Part shown: in pieces, positions 49,022-60,700 of the stretch | How positions within the stretch are numbered: position 1 is the stretch's first letter | How the letters are laid out: each line of letters starts with the position of its first letter | Assembly: GCA_013396755.1 (NCBI GenBank) | Contig: VWZF01002534.1 | Location: forward strand, 1,412,764-1,476,763 | Reading direction: 5' to 3' | DNA from: Sclerurus mexicanus | Lineage: Eukaryota > Chordata > Aves > Passeriformes > Furnariidae | Length of the DNA: 64,000 bases | The notes under the pieces: generated by a model | What the model was told of the DNA's origin: nothing | Seen by the model: the letters and a program-made list of their open reading frames with translations, nothing else | Database searches by the model: none | Made by a program: the position numbers and the translations under genes

Positions 49022-52000
49022 GTGAGGCGGCGGAGCGCTGGGGATGGGGATGGGGATAGGGATGGGGATGGGGACGGTGACGGGGATGAAGACGAGGATG
49101 GGATGGGGATGAGCACGGGGATAGGGACGGGCATAGGAATGGGGACGGACATGGGAATGGGGACCGGGATGGTGACGGGGATAGGGAGAGGGAAGGATAT
49201 GGGGACTAGGATGGGAATGGGGATAGGGACAGGGATGGGGATGATGAGGATGAGGATGAAGATGCTGCGGCGAGGGGAGCGCCCGGCACTCACCGCGGGG
49301 ATCCCTCCTGCGCCCGCAGGCTGAGTACCACAGGAGGTTCGGGAAGATCTTCCGCATGAAGCTGGGCGCGTTCGACTCGGTGCACATCGCAGCGCCCTGC
49401 CTCCTGGAAGCTCTGTACCGCCGCGAGAGCGCCTGCCCCCAGCGTCTGGAGATCAAGCCCTGGAAAGCCTATCGCGACTATCGCGACGAGGGCTACGGGC
49501 TGCTCCTCCTGTAAGTGGCAGCCGCAGCATCCTGGGGAGGTGCCGGGACGGCCGGCTGCTCCCTGCGGGGCGGATCCGGGAGGGTTCCAGGTACCCGGAG
49601 GATGCTGCAGCCGCCTCCAGCCCACGCCGCGCTCCCCGGGCTGCGCTGCCGGGGCTCATCCCCCTCCCCAAGGAGCGCAGGGATGAGCCCGTCGGTGCCA
49701 TGAAGCATCAGCGATGTCCTGGTGCACATGCTGCGGCTTTGGGGGGTTCTTCTTCTGTCATTCTTCTTTAAGTCTTTCGCTTTCCAACGTCGCTGTCTTT
49801 ATCTCAATCTAGGGAAGGAAAGGACTGGCAAAGGGTACGAAGTGCCTTTCAAAAGAAATTAATGAAACCCAGGGAAGTTGTGAAGCTGGATACGATGATC
49901 AATGAGGTACTGGGCTTTGAGAAATCCTTGATCTATCCCCTGGAAACCTGGGAATAAAAGCAGATCCGGTTTGTCTGGATCGCTCATGATTTGCTCTACA
50001 GTGATAAAGCCACGAGTCCATACTCAGATCATTCAGGGAATATAAAATACAAACTTATTGTCGGGGTCTGACCAAAAGTGAGACCACACAGAAACCTGTA
50101 GTTGAGATTGTCTGTCTCCACAGAACAATCAGATTTTCCCACAAATGATACAGGCTCCTGCAAACAGTTTTTGCCTGCTTTTCTTGCATTCAATAGTTTT
50201 TTCCCCTTTACTCCTTCATTCTTCCATCAGGGAACACCTCCCTCCTTAACCTCTGTGTTCCTCATTGAGTTTGAGGAGCACCTGTGATAAACAGCTTAAT
50301 CCTCTGTATTGTGAAACTCCAGTGTTATCCCAGAGTGAAGTGTTTCATCCCTGGGGAGGAAAGCTCAGTTCATGGAAGTACAAGCAGTGATAGCTTGAGA
50401 GTCTGTAAAATCCAAACCTATGTTCACACAGGGGGAGCTGAATCTTGTTCAAAGAACAGGAAACAGAAGGATTCCTCTCTTAAGCAAGATTGTTATCTAT
50501 TTAAAAGACAGTTGAAATGCTGAATTACACAGGTTTTCTATTAGCTGATGTCATTTTATCCCTTCTTTTCTCTCTTTTCTCTGCACTGCTTAGGTCCTGG
50601 AGGATTTCATGCACAGGATAGATGAAATACGTAACCACAATGGACAGATGGAAGACGTCTATTCAGAATTCAACAAATGGTCCTTTGAAAGTAAGTAATT
50701 TTTTGCCTGAGTGTGATGCACCTGCCATGGCAGTTCAGTTGAACTGTGATCAGGGATGAAGGTACTGGCTGATTATTTCCAAACTGTCAGCTCCAATATC
50801 GTGGGAAGTGAGTTGCAGAACAGCCAGGGGAAGATTGGAAAATCCCATTGGAAATGTTTATGTTATGATTGAGAAGCACTGGAATAGTTACCAAGACAGG
50901 AGGCTCCATCTTTAGAATCCTTTCAGAGTACACTGTGGAATGTGCCAGGAAGGACTTAGGGCACAAGACACTGCCTCAGTGGTTCCCCAGAGGAGGGCAG
51001 GGCTGTGGGCTTTTCCTGGACGAGCTCTGCCAGACCTGGCTGCTCCCAGTTGGCTCAGCCCATGCACTGAGGCCCTGGAAGTGTTTTTATTTCCCTGTCA
51101 GTGGTGATGGCTGCTTTGGGAGAGGGGCAAAGAGGAAATGGCAGCTTTAAAAAAAGAAGACAAGTGGAAAGAGGTGGAAACTGGTGGAGTGTGGGATGCT
51201 GCCAGTGTTTGCAAGTGGCTTCTGGCTGTGGGAAGGGCTAGGGAATGCCGGAGGAGATGGCCTCTTCAGGGCCAGTTCTCCTGTCACTCAGTTCTCTTCA
51301 ACAGAGTTGCCCAATATCTTATTTATCGAATAATGCCAGCCCTGCTTGGCAGAATGATCTGCTGCTCATGAGGGCATCAGTGGTGCTCCTAATTTGTGAA
51401 GAAGTGGTGCTGTAAAGGCCCTTTAGCTGGACATCCTCTTTGGGTCTGAAGGAAATGGGCAGAAGGTGCTTAGGAACAGGTCTGCATCACAGAACATTTT
51501 TCAGGATAATCCAAGCCATTCCTTGACAAATGGTGGCCACTTTTGCTTATATCATTTTATTATAATACTGCTTACCAACAGGTATCTGCCTGGTGCTGTA
51601 TGGAAAGAGGTTTGGCCTCCTGCAGGAGGATGTGGAAGAAGAAAGTCTGAACTTCATCAAGGCTGTAAAAACGGTATGGAAAGATCTTTACTGGGGCTGT
51701 AATGATTTTCTACCCCTACTGCTAATGAGAGACACCAGTTTAAAGGAGTCGCCTGAAAAAAGCAACTCAAGCTTCTGTGCTACCTGTGAATTGGCAGCTT
51801 TGCACATCCAGAGTGCCACTGAGAGGTGCAAAGCTAGTCCTGAACATCTGACTCTCATTTATGAAGTGCCTAAACCTGACTGGGAAAACTGCTGTAAGGA
51901 CATCAGGGTAATGCTGGGAACGGAGGTGGCAGGTTGGTTGGAGTCTCCTCTCCCTCTGAGACACCTCTTGTGCAATGTTGCTGGGTGGGACTGCTGGCTT

Positions 52001-55000
52001 GTGTGGGATTAGGCAAACAGCTGGATTGGGAGGTTACTCATTCCTGCAAGCAAACCTGCTGTGTATTTTGCTGCAGCTTGGACTCTGGTGATATAAACCT
52101 ACCTAATTTTAGTCATCACAAAGATAGGCATCTGGCCCAGCCTAATTTTTTAGCTCCACCTGTTGTCAAGGGAGAGAGGCGCCAAAAAGTAGCTTGTCCC
52201 ATTCTAAACAGGTGCCTAAAATAGATGGGATGCACTTCCCACTGGAGAAGCCACTTATCCTCCACTGGCTGTCCCTAATTTTTAGCTCAGTATGGTCTAA
52301 GTAGGTTGAGACCCATCCTTTGTGTCCAGGATGGAAAATCTGCCAGAATTTTGCCTTCCTGAGAACTGCCTCCTATTTGCAATCTCCTTTTGTTCAGAGA
52401 TTGCAAGCAGAGTGGTTAAAGAAAGATTTCCCAAACTCTTTCTCCACCGCAGATGATGGCTACCTTTGGGATGATGATGGTGACCCCCGTGGAACTTCAC
52501 AAGGGGCTGAACACAAAAGTCTGGCAAGCTCATACTAAAGCATGGGATGATATATTTAAAACAGGTTATTGTTTTAAACACAATTTCTCTTCTTTCCCTT
52601 TATCTCTGTTTCTTGCTGGGTGGAATTAACTTTCTTCATCCTTGCCACTGTTCTGTGCTGCTGTTAATCACTTCAGCCAGGACTGAAACAGCTTTGCTGC
52701 ACTAAACACAAAGCTATTCCAACATGGGAACAGTTTTTTATGACTAACACTCAAGTCTGGTTGTGGGGCAATATTCAATTCCCAGGGAAGCCCCAGGACT
52801 TTGGGAGCCAGCAATTAAATCCTCTTTAATCTGTCATAAAAGTAAATAGCCAGAAAGTGCATAATCTCTTTAAGGACGAGGATATGAGTGAGAAAAGGGA
52901 CTTTCCTCAAAGGGAGTTGCTTTCTTGAGAAACAAGAGTTTTACACGCAACAAAACCTGCTGTAACAAAAAAAAAAAAAAANAATACAGTTGTAAATCTT
53001 AAAGGAGAAGCGATTGAAATTACAGGTACAGTTTGGCTTTTTGACAACTTTTCTGACTATTTAAGATGAGTTGGCCTTCCAGGTTAAAAAACTTAACTGC
53101 AGATATAAACTTAAATTCGTGGTTTTCATATTTTGCTAAACAGTGGCAGGTGTAACTAAAAACTGAGAAAGGTTTGGGCACTTGGCTGGTTGTAACACTG
53201 AGGGATGCACTTCCCTCAGGTATCTGAGTGCTTGATGCTGCAAGGCTTTTGGTCATGCCAGCCACACGTGCACACATTTTATTGCTTCTTAGTTTATGGA
53301 GTTTAGGAAAGACACTTTAAACAGGTTTTGTTCAGAGAAACCAGTTTAACACCTTCACTTGACATGAATAGCTCCTTGCTAGGAACTGGCTTTAACAGTT
53401 GGGGTACTCACGGGCAAAATCTCCCTCTCTGTGTTTGAAAATCAACGCAGCATGTAGAACTTTGGCATCTCTTTGTGCCTTCCCCTTGTAAATCAAAGGT
53501 TTCCATTTCCCCCCAGGGAGTCTGAGTGCTAAGTCTCTTTGATTTTTTAACACCTTAATCCCCTTTGAAAACCCAAGGTAATAAATTTCACACACTTGTA
53601 TTTCTGTTTGCTGAATATTTCACTCAATGTGTCACTGATTTCCTTTCCTAATTTAAGAAAGCAGAATTCCTAATAGTTTGCAGGAGTCCCTCCTGTTCAA
53701 AAGTGATTTTTGGGACTGAGTATTTTCGTGCAAAAAAGTGAAAATACCATTCTTTATTCAGTATAAATATACCAACTATTCATTCTCTGCTTGAAAAAAG
53801 ACCCCAGCTTGGCACCTGCTTTCAAAATCCTGCATGTCAGGCGTGGTTTTGTTTTTATTTTTATAGCGTTTTTAGTGATTTTCCATTAATTACCTCCCGC
53901 TCCTCCCTCCTCAGCCAAGCGCTCCATTGACTGTCGGCTGGAAAAACACTCTGCAAACCCTCAGGAGGATTTCCTGTGTGACATCTACTCGGGAGGACAA
54001 CTCTCCAAGAAGGAGCTGTATGCTGCCATCGCAGAGCTCCAGATTGCCGGAGTGGAGACGGTAAACCCGGCTTTGCCAGGGCTTAAAACCCTCCCAGCTC
54101 CCTTCTTCCCCCCAAAGCCCAGCCAGCACAGCCCCTGGAGGGAGCTGATCCTGCTCCGCTGGCCCAAGAGCACATGAATTTTTACCTGAAATCATAATTT
54201 GTTCTCCTGAACAACCAGGAGGGTTCATGATCCTTTCAAAATACCGTAAATCACTGACCAGCCATAAATGTTGCTTTGAGCCTTTGGCAACTTCTTCCTT
54301 CAGTCACCACATTTCTTTTTTGGTTTTTTGTTTGTTTGTTTTTTTCAGACAGCCAATAGTTTGCTGTGGGCTCTGTATAACATTTCACGCAATCCAAGTG
54401 TGCAGCAGAAGCTTTTCCAGGAAATAAGGAGTGTTTTGGGTGCTAACGAGGCTCCGAGTGCCGAGAGCTTGAAGAATATGCCTTACCTGAAAGCGTGTCT
54501 GAAAGAATCCATGAGGTAAAACTCCCAAAGGAGAGCAAAACAACCACAAAGTGTTTTACCAGCTTGTGTGTGCCAGGGGAGAAAGAATTTTCTCATACGT
54601 ATAATTTGGGTCTTCTGGTTGTTTAAGGTGAGCTATGAGAGACAGAGGGAGAAAAAAGGCTGGGAGTTTAACGCCTTGTGTTTCTTTGCCTGCAGATTAA
54701 CCCCATCAGTACCATTTACCACTCGCACCATCCACACAGAAATGGTTCTGGGAAATTACATGCTGCCCAAAGGGGTAAGGCAATGAATTTCGCTTACTAG
54801 AGGGTTTTACCATTTATTAACTGTCCCATAAACTGCACCAGTTTGGTCATATTTCAGTCTCAATTTGATTTGCCAAAGTGCGAGTCCCAGGACAAGGAAT
54901 GAGCAATGCACACCAAGGATTCCCATGAACTCAAACCCGCGCTGCTGTTGGATTCAGACAAATATTTGCCTGAAAACATGTGGCTGTGGTGTTTCAAATA

Positions 55001-55602
55001 TTTTTCTGCCAGTTTTGCCATGATTTTCTGAGGAAACCAGGACCCTTTCTGTGTTCAAATTAATCTTCGGGTGACTACATGGCATCTTGTGAGGAAACTG
55101 CCTTGCCTTTAGTGCTGTGTTATTTTCTTCCATCAAGGAGCTGATTCGCTTGGCACTTTGTGACGAGGCTCTCTCCTTTGCTTTGTTTCTAGACCGTTCT
55201 GATGATAAACAGCCATGCCCTGGGTTGCAGTGAGGAGTATTTCCAAGGCTGGACTCAGTTTCGACCGGAGCGTTGGTTCCAGAAGAACCTGATCCATCCG
55301 TTCTCCCACGTGCCCTTTGGGATGGGGAAGAGGATGTGCATCGGGCGCCGCCTGGCAGAGCTGCAGCTTCACTTGGCCCTTTGCTGGGTAAATACTCCCA
55401 AAAAAAGGGGGGTTGGGCACCGTGGGCTTTGCACAGGTAACTAGTCAGGTCTGGGAGCCCAAACTCACCGGCGGGAATGTTTGTGTTCCAGCTGATCCGC
55501 AAGTACCAGGTGGTGGCCACTGACAGGAGGCCACTGGAGACTCTGCATTCGGGAATCCTCATTCCCAGCCGGGAGCTGCCCATCGCCTTCCACAAGCGCT
55601 GA
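48824..55602 (+). CDS. CYP24A1: Vitamin D 24-hydroxylase, CYP24A1 (11 coding exons)
   Basis: Mitochondrial P450 that hydroxylates the side chain of calcidiol and calcitriol at C24 (and C23), using electrons from adrenodoxin, and so inactivates vitamin D hormone. Coding exons: 48824-49021, 49320-49510, 49813-49906, 50594-50690, 51582-51673, 52453-52564, 53915-54060, 54349-54515, 54696-54774, 55193-55387, 55492-55602. All introns are GT-AG and all phases agree, giving 493 residues (human 514). The N-terminus is a matrix-targeting presequence: six Arg, a Leu run and no acidic residue before position 36. The I-helix has GVETT (306-311), ExxR is Glu363-Arg366, and the heme motif FGMGKRMCIG has Cys441 as thiolate ligand (human Cys462). 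Arg376 matches human Arg396, which is mutated in infantile hypercalcaemia. The start has a good Kozak context (gtcaccATGa). No break was seen. Confidence 0.97.
49038..49265 (+). repeat. G-rich GGGGAT-type repeat in CYP24A1 intron 1
   Basis: About 230 bp of imperfect 6-bp units (ggggat, ggggac, gggaat) fill most of the 298-bp intron 1. G is concentrated on the transcribed gene's sense strand. The mainly 6-bp period leaves the opposite strand open, giving long Pro/Ile/Val-repeat open frames that are artefacts. Confidence 0.93.
49320..49510 (+). CDS. CYP24A1: CYP24A1 exon 2
   Basis: Residues 67-129 plus two bases of codon 130: AEYHRRFGKIFRMKLGAF, SVHIAAPCLLEALYR and WKAYRDYRDEGYGLLLL. The acceptor is cccgcag and the donor gtaagt. 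Confidence 0.95.
49813..49906 (+). CDS. CYP24A1: CYP24A1 exon 3
   Basis: Residues 130-161 (EGKDWQRVRSAFQKKLMKP and REVVKLDTMINE). Includes the WQRVRSAF C-helix segment whose Trp and Arg normally contact heme propionates in P450s. Confidence 0.95.
50594..50690 (+). CDS. CYP24A1: CYP24A1 exon 4
   Basis: Residues 162-193 plus one base, VLEDFMHRIDEIR to NKWSFE. The acceptor is tgcttag and the donor gtaagt. Confidence 0.95.
51582..51673 (+). CDS. CYP24A1: CYP24A1 exon 5
   Basis: Residues 194-224, SICLVLYGKRFGLLQEDV to FIKAVKT. The exon itself begins with GT after the caacag acceptor. An open frame continues past the donor at 51674, but only the spliced reading matches the family. Confidence 0.94.
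52453..52564 (+). CDS. CYP24A1: CYP24A1 exon 6
   Basis: Residues 225-261 plus one base: MMATFGMMMVTPVELHKG, then NTKVWQAHTKAWDDIFKT. The acceptor is caccgcag and the donor gttatt, a less common but acceptable GT site. Confidence 0.94.
53915..54060 (+). CDS. CYP24A1: CYP24A1 exon 7
   Basis: Residues 262-310, AKRSIDCRLEK through FLCDIYSGGQLSKKELYAAI and ELQIAGVET. It ends inside the I-helix oxygen-activation motif. Confidence 0.95.
54349..54515 (+). CDS. CYP24A1: CYP24A1 exon 8
   Basis: Residues 311-365 plus two bases: TANSLLWALYNISRNP, later NMPYLKACLKESM. The K-helix ExxR begins at Glu363; its Arg366 codon is split across the intron. Confidence 0.95.
54696..54774 (+). CDS. CYP24A1: CYP24A1 exon 9
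   Basis: Residues 366-392, LTPSVPFTTRTIHTEMVLG to MLPKG after the split Arg. Contains Arg376, the counterpart of human Arg396. Confidence 0.95.
55193..55387 (+). CDS. CYP24A1: CYP24A1 exon 10
   Basis: A 195-nt phase 0-0 exon for residues 393-457. Contains the FRPERW meander motif and the heme-binding loop FGMGKRMCIG with Cys441. One residue shorter than human between these motifs. Confidence 0.96.
55492..55602 (+). CDS. CYP24A1: CYP24A1 exon 11 with stop codon
   Basis: Residues 458-493 (LIRKYQVVATDRRPLETLH to ELPIAFHKR) and TGA at 55600-55602. A gtgagg donor-like site starts one base after the stop, at 55604, suggesting that the 3' UTR is spliced. Confidence 0.95.
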   Translation: MIRKYQVVATDRRPLETLHSGILIPSRELPIAFHKR

Positions 55603-57493
55603 GGTGAGGGAACGAGGCTCCTTGGGCACAGCAGGCTTGGCTGGAGCATCGTTTGGAATTTCCACGGAACTGGGAGTACGAGACAACAGGGCTTTGTCTA
55701 ATCTTCACCCTCACGATGGGAGGTGGATTAAATGCCGTTAATTTTCATTGCTTCTAACAGCAAACATTCTGTGTACTAAGACAAATTTCATACAGCTTGT
55801 GGCTCTGAAGTTGGTTTTATGATCCAAGGGAACATCTTCTCTTCATGATGCAGATCAGAAAGGGGGAAATCAAAATGTACATGCTGTTGGAGAAAATAAT
55901 AGCCACTGTATTTTTTGTATTATAATTTTTCCAGTGTACTTCTAAAAGATGCTCCCCGAAAAATAGCCTTGGATTTTGAGCATCAATTCACAGATTAAAA
56001 AGCCTTAGTGAAGGAACAGTACACTGCAGAGTTTAGAAAACAAAACTGATTTGGGGCAGAAGGACAAAGAAAAATCTCTTTGTAAATAATCATGCAATGT
56101 TGTAACTTATTACACATTTTTGTTCAATGAAATCGACTGTGAGATTTTCTCTGCTCACAAGCTTACACAAATGAGCCAACAAAATAGCTTGTTTGTCTAA
56201 CAATCTAAATTGGAAACCCAAGTCTTTGATCAGGAATGAAGCCCTCAAATTAGAAATCAAGTGACATTTAAATACTGTGGGAGATGGTTTTGTGCTGGCC
56301 AACACCACAGGAAAAAAATCACCCAGTATAATCCAAGTCTTAACTCCTTTAACTGAAGTTTGTTCCATTCTGTTTGCTTTGGAATAATTAATCACTAATA
56401 TAGATTTTTTTTCTCTTCAACACAGCTCGCAGAAAATAAATGAGAACCCTGCTGCTGCTTCTTCTTGAAAAATAGGCATCGACTGGAGAGGGCAAAACTA
56501 TGGAGGCTCCACCAACCAGTGAAGAATTGCAACACCCATCCCTTGAACAACAGGAGAGCCAGAAACAGCACCAAGAAACTCTCCCAGGCTGTTTTGTTGG
56601 GAAGATGTGGTTAGTTAGTTCATCTAACGTTAAAAGGAAAGGAAAGCACCACATGCCTTTAATCCCTGTGGAAATGCAGGGATTTAGTGCAGTTATAGAG
56701 GACGGGGAGCTGTGGGGTGCTCTGGACAGTTCCTGCCTGAGCTGAGGCTGCTCAGTGGGAATATCACAGCCTCGAGCTGCTCAACAGACCAGTTTGGAAA
56801 GAGCTGCCTCCCAGTTTGGGCTCAGTCATGACTGGGCTGGCCCAGTCAGTTCTGAGTGGGAGAGCCTGGGAAGTCACTTTAAGGGAGGAGAAACTGGCTT
56901 AGTCCTTATCAAATCTCCAGTGCCATGGATTTAGCAGAGAAGTGAGTTGGCACTCTGGAACGAGGCTAAAAACAGGGCTTGGAAATTGGGGTAATTAAAG
57001 AAGGACACGTCCCTGGTGTTTTTATAAGAAAATAAGGATAAACGGACATAACAGGATTTATTCCCCTTGCCTGCACAGTACTTTGATTTGTACACAGTCT
57101 GTGCCTGGCACACATTGTGCTCTTACTCAGGGAGTTTCTTGCCTCCAACTCCTGCACACAACGTTTTATCCCACCTTTATTGCCAAAATTTAGTGGCCTT
57201 TTATTGCATGAAAAGGCCTGATCCGTAAATGGAACCACAGGAATCCTATGGGTTCTGCCACTGTTAAAGGATGATTATCCTAACAGGATAGTTGCTGCAC
57301 TAATGAGTAGGATAAAAGGGATCTTTCAAAGAACAATTTCCCAGGAAATAAGGACCCTAAATATTTCAAATAAATTTATTTCTTGTGGAGATTGCAGTAT
57401 TTGTATCTAAAGGTTCAAACTGTCACTGCCCTGCATGTAACACTGTATGTTAGCTGTTATGGTCACTAGTTTTACCACAATGCAGTTTCAAAT

Positions 57494-57547
57494 CCAGTTA
57501 TATATATATATATACACATATATATATATATATGTAACCATGACTGG
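57494..57547 (+). repeat. (TA)n repeat able to form a hairpin
   Basis: Two TA-dinucleotide arms separated by CACA, enclosed by ccagt (57494-57498) and actgg (57543-57547). If it is in the CYP24A1 3' UTR, the RNA could fold into a long AU stem. Confidence 0.75.
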
Positions 57548-57738
57548 TTATTTTTATTTTTTTTACCTTCTGAAATGATACAAGTTCTTAGCATTTGTTG
57601 GTCTGTCTCCTGTGTTTTGTCTGTTCTCCTCTGTTGTTATACTCAGACATGTAATGTAGCCATATTACAATGTGTAAAGCAATTCATGTATTATCTCAAT
57701 ATTTCTAGTCAGTCTGATAATAGTCAATTTTGTGAAAA

Positions 57739-57744
57739 AATAAA
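57739..57744 (+). terminator. CYP24A1: Candidate CYP24A1 poly(A) signal
   Basis: AATAAA followed by a U-rich stretch (tttctattttttttctatac). Another AATAAA at 57369-57374 could give a shorter form. Confidence 0.6.
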
Positions 57745-57765
57745 GATTTCTATTTTTTTTCTATA

Positions 57766-60700
57766 CTTTTATTACCAAGTCTCTGTTGCTTTACAAAAAT
57801 CTTGTCTTCCATGGCAATTCCTTGCCAAAAAGCTGCTGTGGTACTTTCACCCCTCTGCTCGACATCCTCAGTGAGCTTGGACTGAAAGTTCTACCAAATT
57901 CTACTTTAATTCAGCAGTGAAAACCTCCTCCTTTATGACACCCCGAGGTGGTGGATTGTGTGGGGACATGTACCCAAGCTGCTGTGACAATAATACACAC
58001 CAAGTCCCTTCTTGGGGCAGCATGAACTGATATCATCCGTTAGAGCCAATGCAGTTGTGTCAATGTGAAATGAGCGTAAACAGAAACAGTTTGTTCGACT
58101 GCAGGCTTATCACACTGCTCACAAATGTCGTGATGATTTGACTCCTAAAGGCAGCCAGAGAGAAGAGGTGCTATCTCGTTGAACTGACCTTGACAGCCCA
58201 GTTATCAGCTGTTTCGAAACCCTTTATTGCTCCCGTGGAGTAAATCCCAGGTTCGTACTTACCGGACTGCTCATTATTCCTGCTACTTAAATTTAGTGGA
58301 CTCAAAGATCTAGACAGCTGTTGCTGGGAGGAAGGTTTTGACTAATTCCATACAAGCTGAGGGACAAATGAGCCCTGAATGCTGGACTTCTAGAAGCACA
58401 ATAACCACTGACCTGGAAAATTGTGTTCCGGAAGCTTTGTAGATTTTCGAGTTCCTGAAGTTTGCCAAGAACTTCATTAATCTGCTACCTCCAAGTGAAT
58501 GTCCAAAGCAATTTACCTGGGAAATGGGTAATTATCAAACTACACAGATAATGAATGACCAAGCCAAGCTTCCACATCAAGGAACCCACATGGCTTCCTT
58601 TTCCCTCTTTTTTTCAGAAGGAGAAAGCCAGCATGATGTCTCTGAGATTAATAAATGTCTACGAAACCCTTCACCTGTGGCCAGCTGGATAAATCCAGTG
58701 CGGTTCTTTGCTGCTCTGAAATGAGTTGCTCATTCAGAATTTTCATGTGAGCACTACTTCCCTGTCAGCATTCCCTACGGTCACTCCTCAGAGGAAGGTA
58801 GCTGGAGCTCAAAATAAATGGAATTAATTGGCCTCCACATTAACTTTCTCAGCAAGGAAGTGAACGAAGTTTACCCATCCAAAAGGAGCAGGCTCTAGGC
58901 ATGTTGGTGGGAATGGTATAGGCAAAGCTGGAGCCAACTAATCCGTGCTCTTTTGTGGCTAAAGAAGGCCAGTTTTGAGACTGTCAACCTGCCATTTTTG
59001 GGCTGTGTTCTGTTCCTTCCAATCTGGCTGTTCCAAGGCCCTGGGTCAGTCTCTGTGCACCCCTTTCACTGCTCAGGTTCCCTGACAGACAATGTGTTCA
59101 GCTTTGTCTCCTTCCGTACCGAGAGGAACCTTTGTGCTCAACAACTGGAGGCAGAATTCATAACTGTGTCCATGCTGACTTTAATTATTGGGGCAAAACA
59201 ACCCAAAATTTCTGAACAATTAGTTCTGCGAATTGTTCATAGGTGAAACTCATTTCAGGACAAATTTTTGGAGAACAACTCAGCAGATTCTTAATTTTAA
59301 ATATGTGAACCGTCATTCTGATCTCCTTGGGACTGCGCGTGTGTGGGTGGGTTTATTAAATGCATTATCACTTTTTATAAAAGGAGAAAGTTTAACGATT
59401 TCCAGCAATTTGTGGCACTCATATTCAAAGCTCATGGAAGAGCTTTAGAAGAAAAAGCTGCCTTTTTACTTCAGATAATTCAAACAAAGGGCCTATTGAG
59501 ACTGAAGTTACAAGCAGCTGATTAATCTCTTACCCTGGATGTGTGTATTGTCCTGATAACTTGTGGATTGACATACTGAGGTGTGGGTGGCTGCATTCAA
59601 ATTTTCTTAATGTATCCTTCCAGGCAAGGCTTGGGAAAAAGTATGAATGTTACGTTACGAAACGGAGCATTATCCTATTCACTTACATTCATTCTTGGGC
59701 ATTTTTGAGTACCAGCTTTCAAGGGAGTGACAGAGAGCTGCTGAATTGTTCTGCCCTGTCCTGTCCTGACTCTCTGTCCAGGCTGCCAACCCTCCTCTCC
59801 CTGTGCTGTAGCTGAGGGTTCTCATTTAATCCCACTGCCTTCAGTCCCTTTCATACTCTGGCTACAAAGCAGGAATACAGCTGTTGGCACTGAGAAATGT
59901 GAACCCACGTGAAGCTGGTGCCTGGAAGCAGGGCAGTTCTGTGGGCAGGGATGTGGAACTGCTGTGGACAGAGGCCACGCCTGGGAGCTGGTTCAGTGTC
60001 AGTGCAGTTTTCCCAAGACAGCCCAGCTCTTTGTGTACCTCTGCATTACTGTTCACCTCTTTCTGTCTGTTTCCCCAGAACTACGTTAATTCCTCACCTA
60101 ACTCCTACCTGGACTTTCTTCTCTATTCCTATTCTCTTCTTTGCCAGCAGAGAAAGGGCCACATTAACTTTCAGCTCTTGTGCATAGTTTTTGTCTCAGC
60201 TGTATGATCATTACTCTGTGGCTTTGAAACACCCTAACAAGTTCGACTCCAGCTGCAGTATTTGGTTCCAGAAGGAGTTTTAGACAACTTTATATTGTAG
60301 GGTTTGAATGGAGCTGAGCTCTTATGGAGCAATCCTCCTCCTGACCAGGAAAGCAACAACGAGACCTCTTTCTAAACCAAAATATTTTTCTCCAAGGCAC
60401 AACACGAAAACAAGTGTGGAATGGAATACATTTGATAATCAGGGTAAATCATGCTGTGCTTTCTTGGGCATGTTCCTCTCAACAAGTTCAAACTCTTTGC
60501 CTCTAATTGTCCCACGTGTTGAGTGAACTCCAGGCTCCTGATGTCAGAGGAGAAGGGAAGGAAGCAGAGTCAGCTGCTGGCAGGGAGAGCAACAGGGCCA
60601 TAAAGGGGAGCCAGGAGCACCCAAATTACCCCTTGCTCTCCCCAAATTGGTCCAAACACGTTTGTGATACTTTACCCTCCACTATCAAATTAGGTGCTCC

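Larger units (their letters stand above)
48130..49650. promoter_or_regulatory. CYP24A1: CpG-rich region over CYP24A1 promoter and exons 1-2
   Basis: GC- and CpG-dense stretch covering the upstream minisatellite, core promoter, exon 1, intron 1 and exon 2. It is interrupted by the AT-rich second copy of the 115-bp block at 48250-48364. Confidence 0.7.
56426..57765 (+). other. CYP24A1: Probable non-coding last exon (3' UTR) of CYP24A1
   Basis: A strong acceptor (tttttttctcttcaacacag) ends at 56425 and would pair with the donor at 55604, giving a twelfth, untranslated exon; the human gene also has twelve exons. The exon would be about 1.3 kb and contains a TA-repeat hairpin. If the donor is not used, the 3' UTR would run unspliced from 55603. 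Confidence 0.5.

Noticed and set aside
48310..49293. Minus-strand open frame of about 327 codons, and a partner at 48788-49456, with Pro/Ile/Val and Gly/Ala/Pro repeats
   Set aside because: They are translations of the intron 1 hexamer repeat, the antisense of CYP24A1 exons 1-2 and the 32-bp minisatellite. Their low-complexity composition follows from the repeat period.
51593..52012. Open frame of about 139 codons overlapping CYP24A1 exon 5
   Set aside because: Only 51582-51673 is exon; the rest is read-through into intron 5, and the family sequence continues at exon 6.
52966..52985. A-rich run with one undetermined base (N at 52982) in CYP24A1 intron 6
   Set aside because: Looks like a homopolymer sequencing uncertainty and does not affect any exon.
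60236..60260. gttcgactcc, resembling a tRNA T-arm
   Set aside because: No matching acceptor stem, D-arm or anticodon arm can be formed around it.
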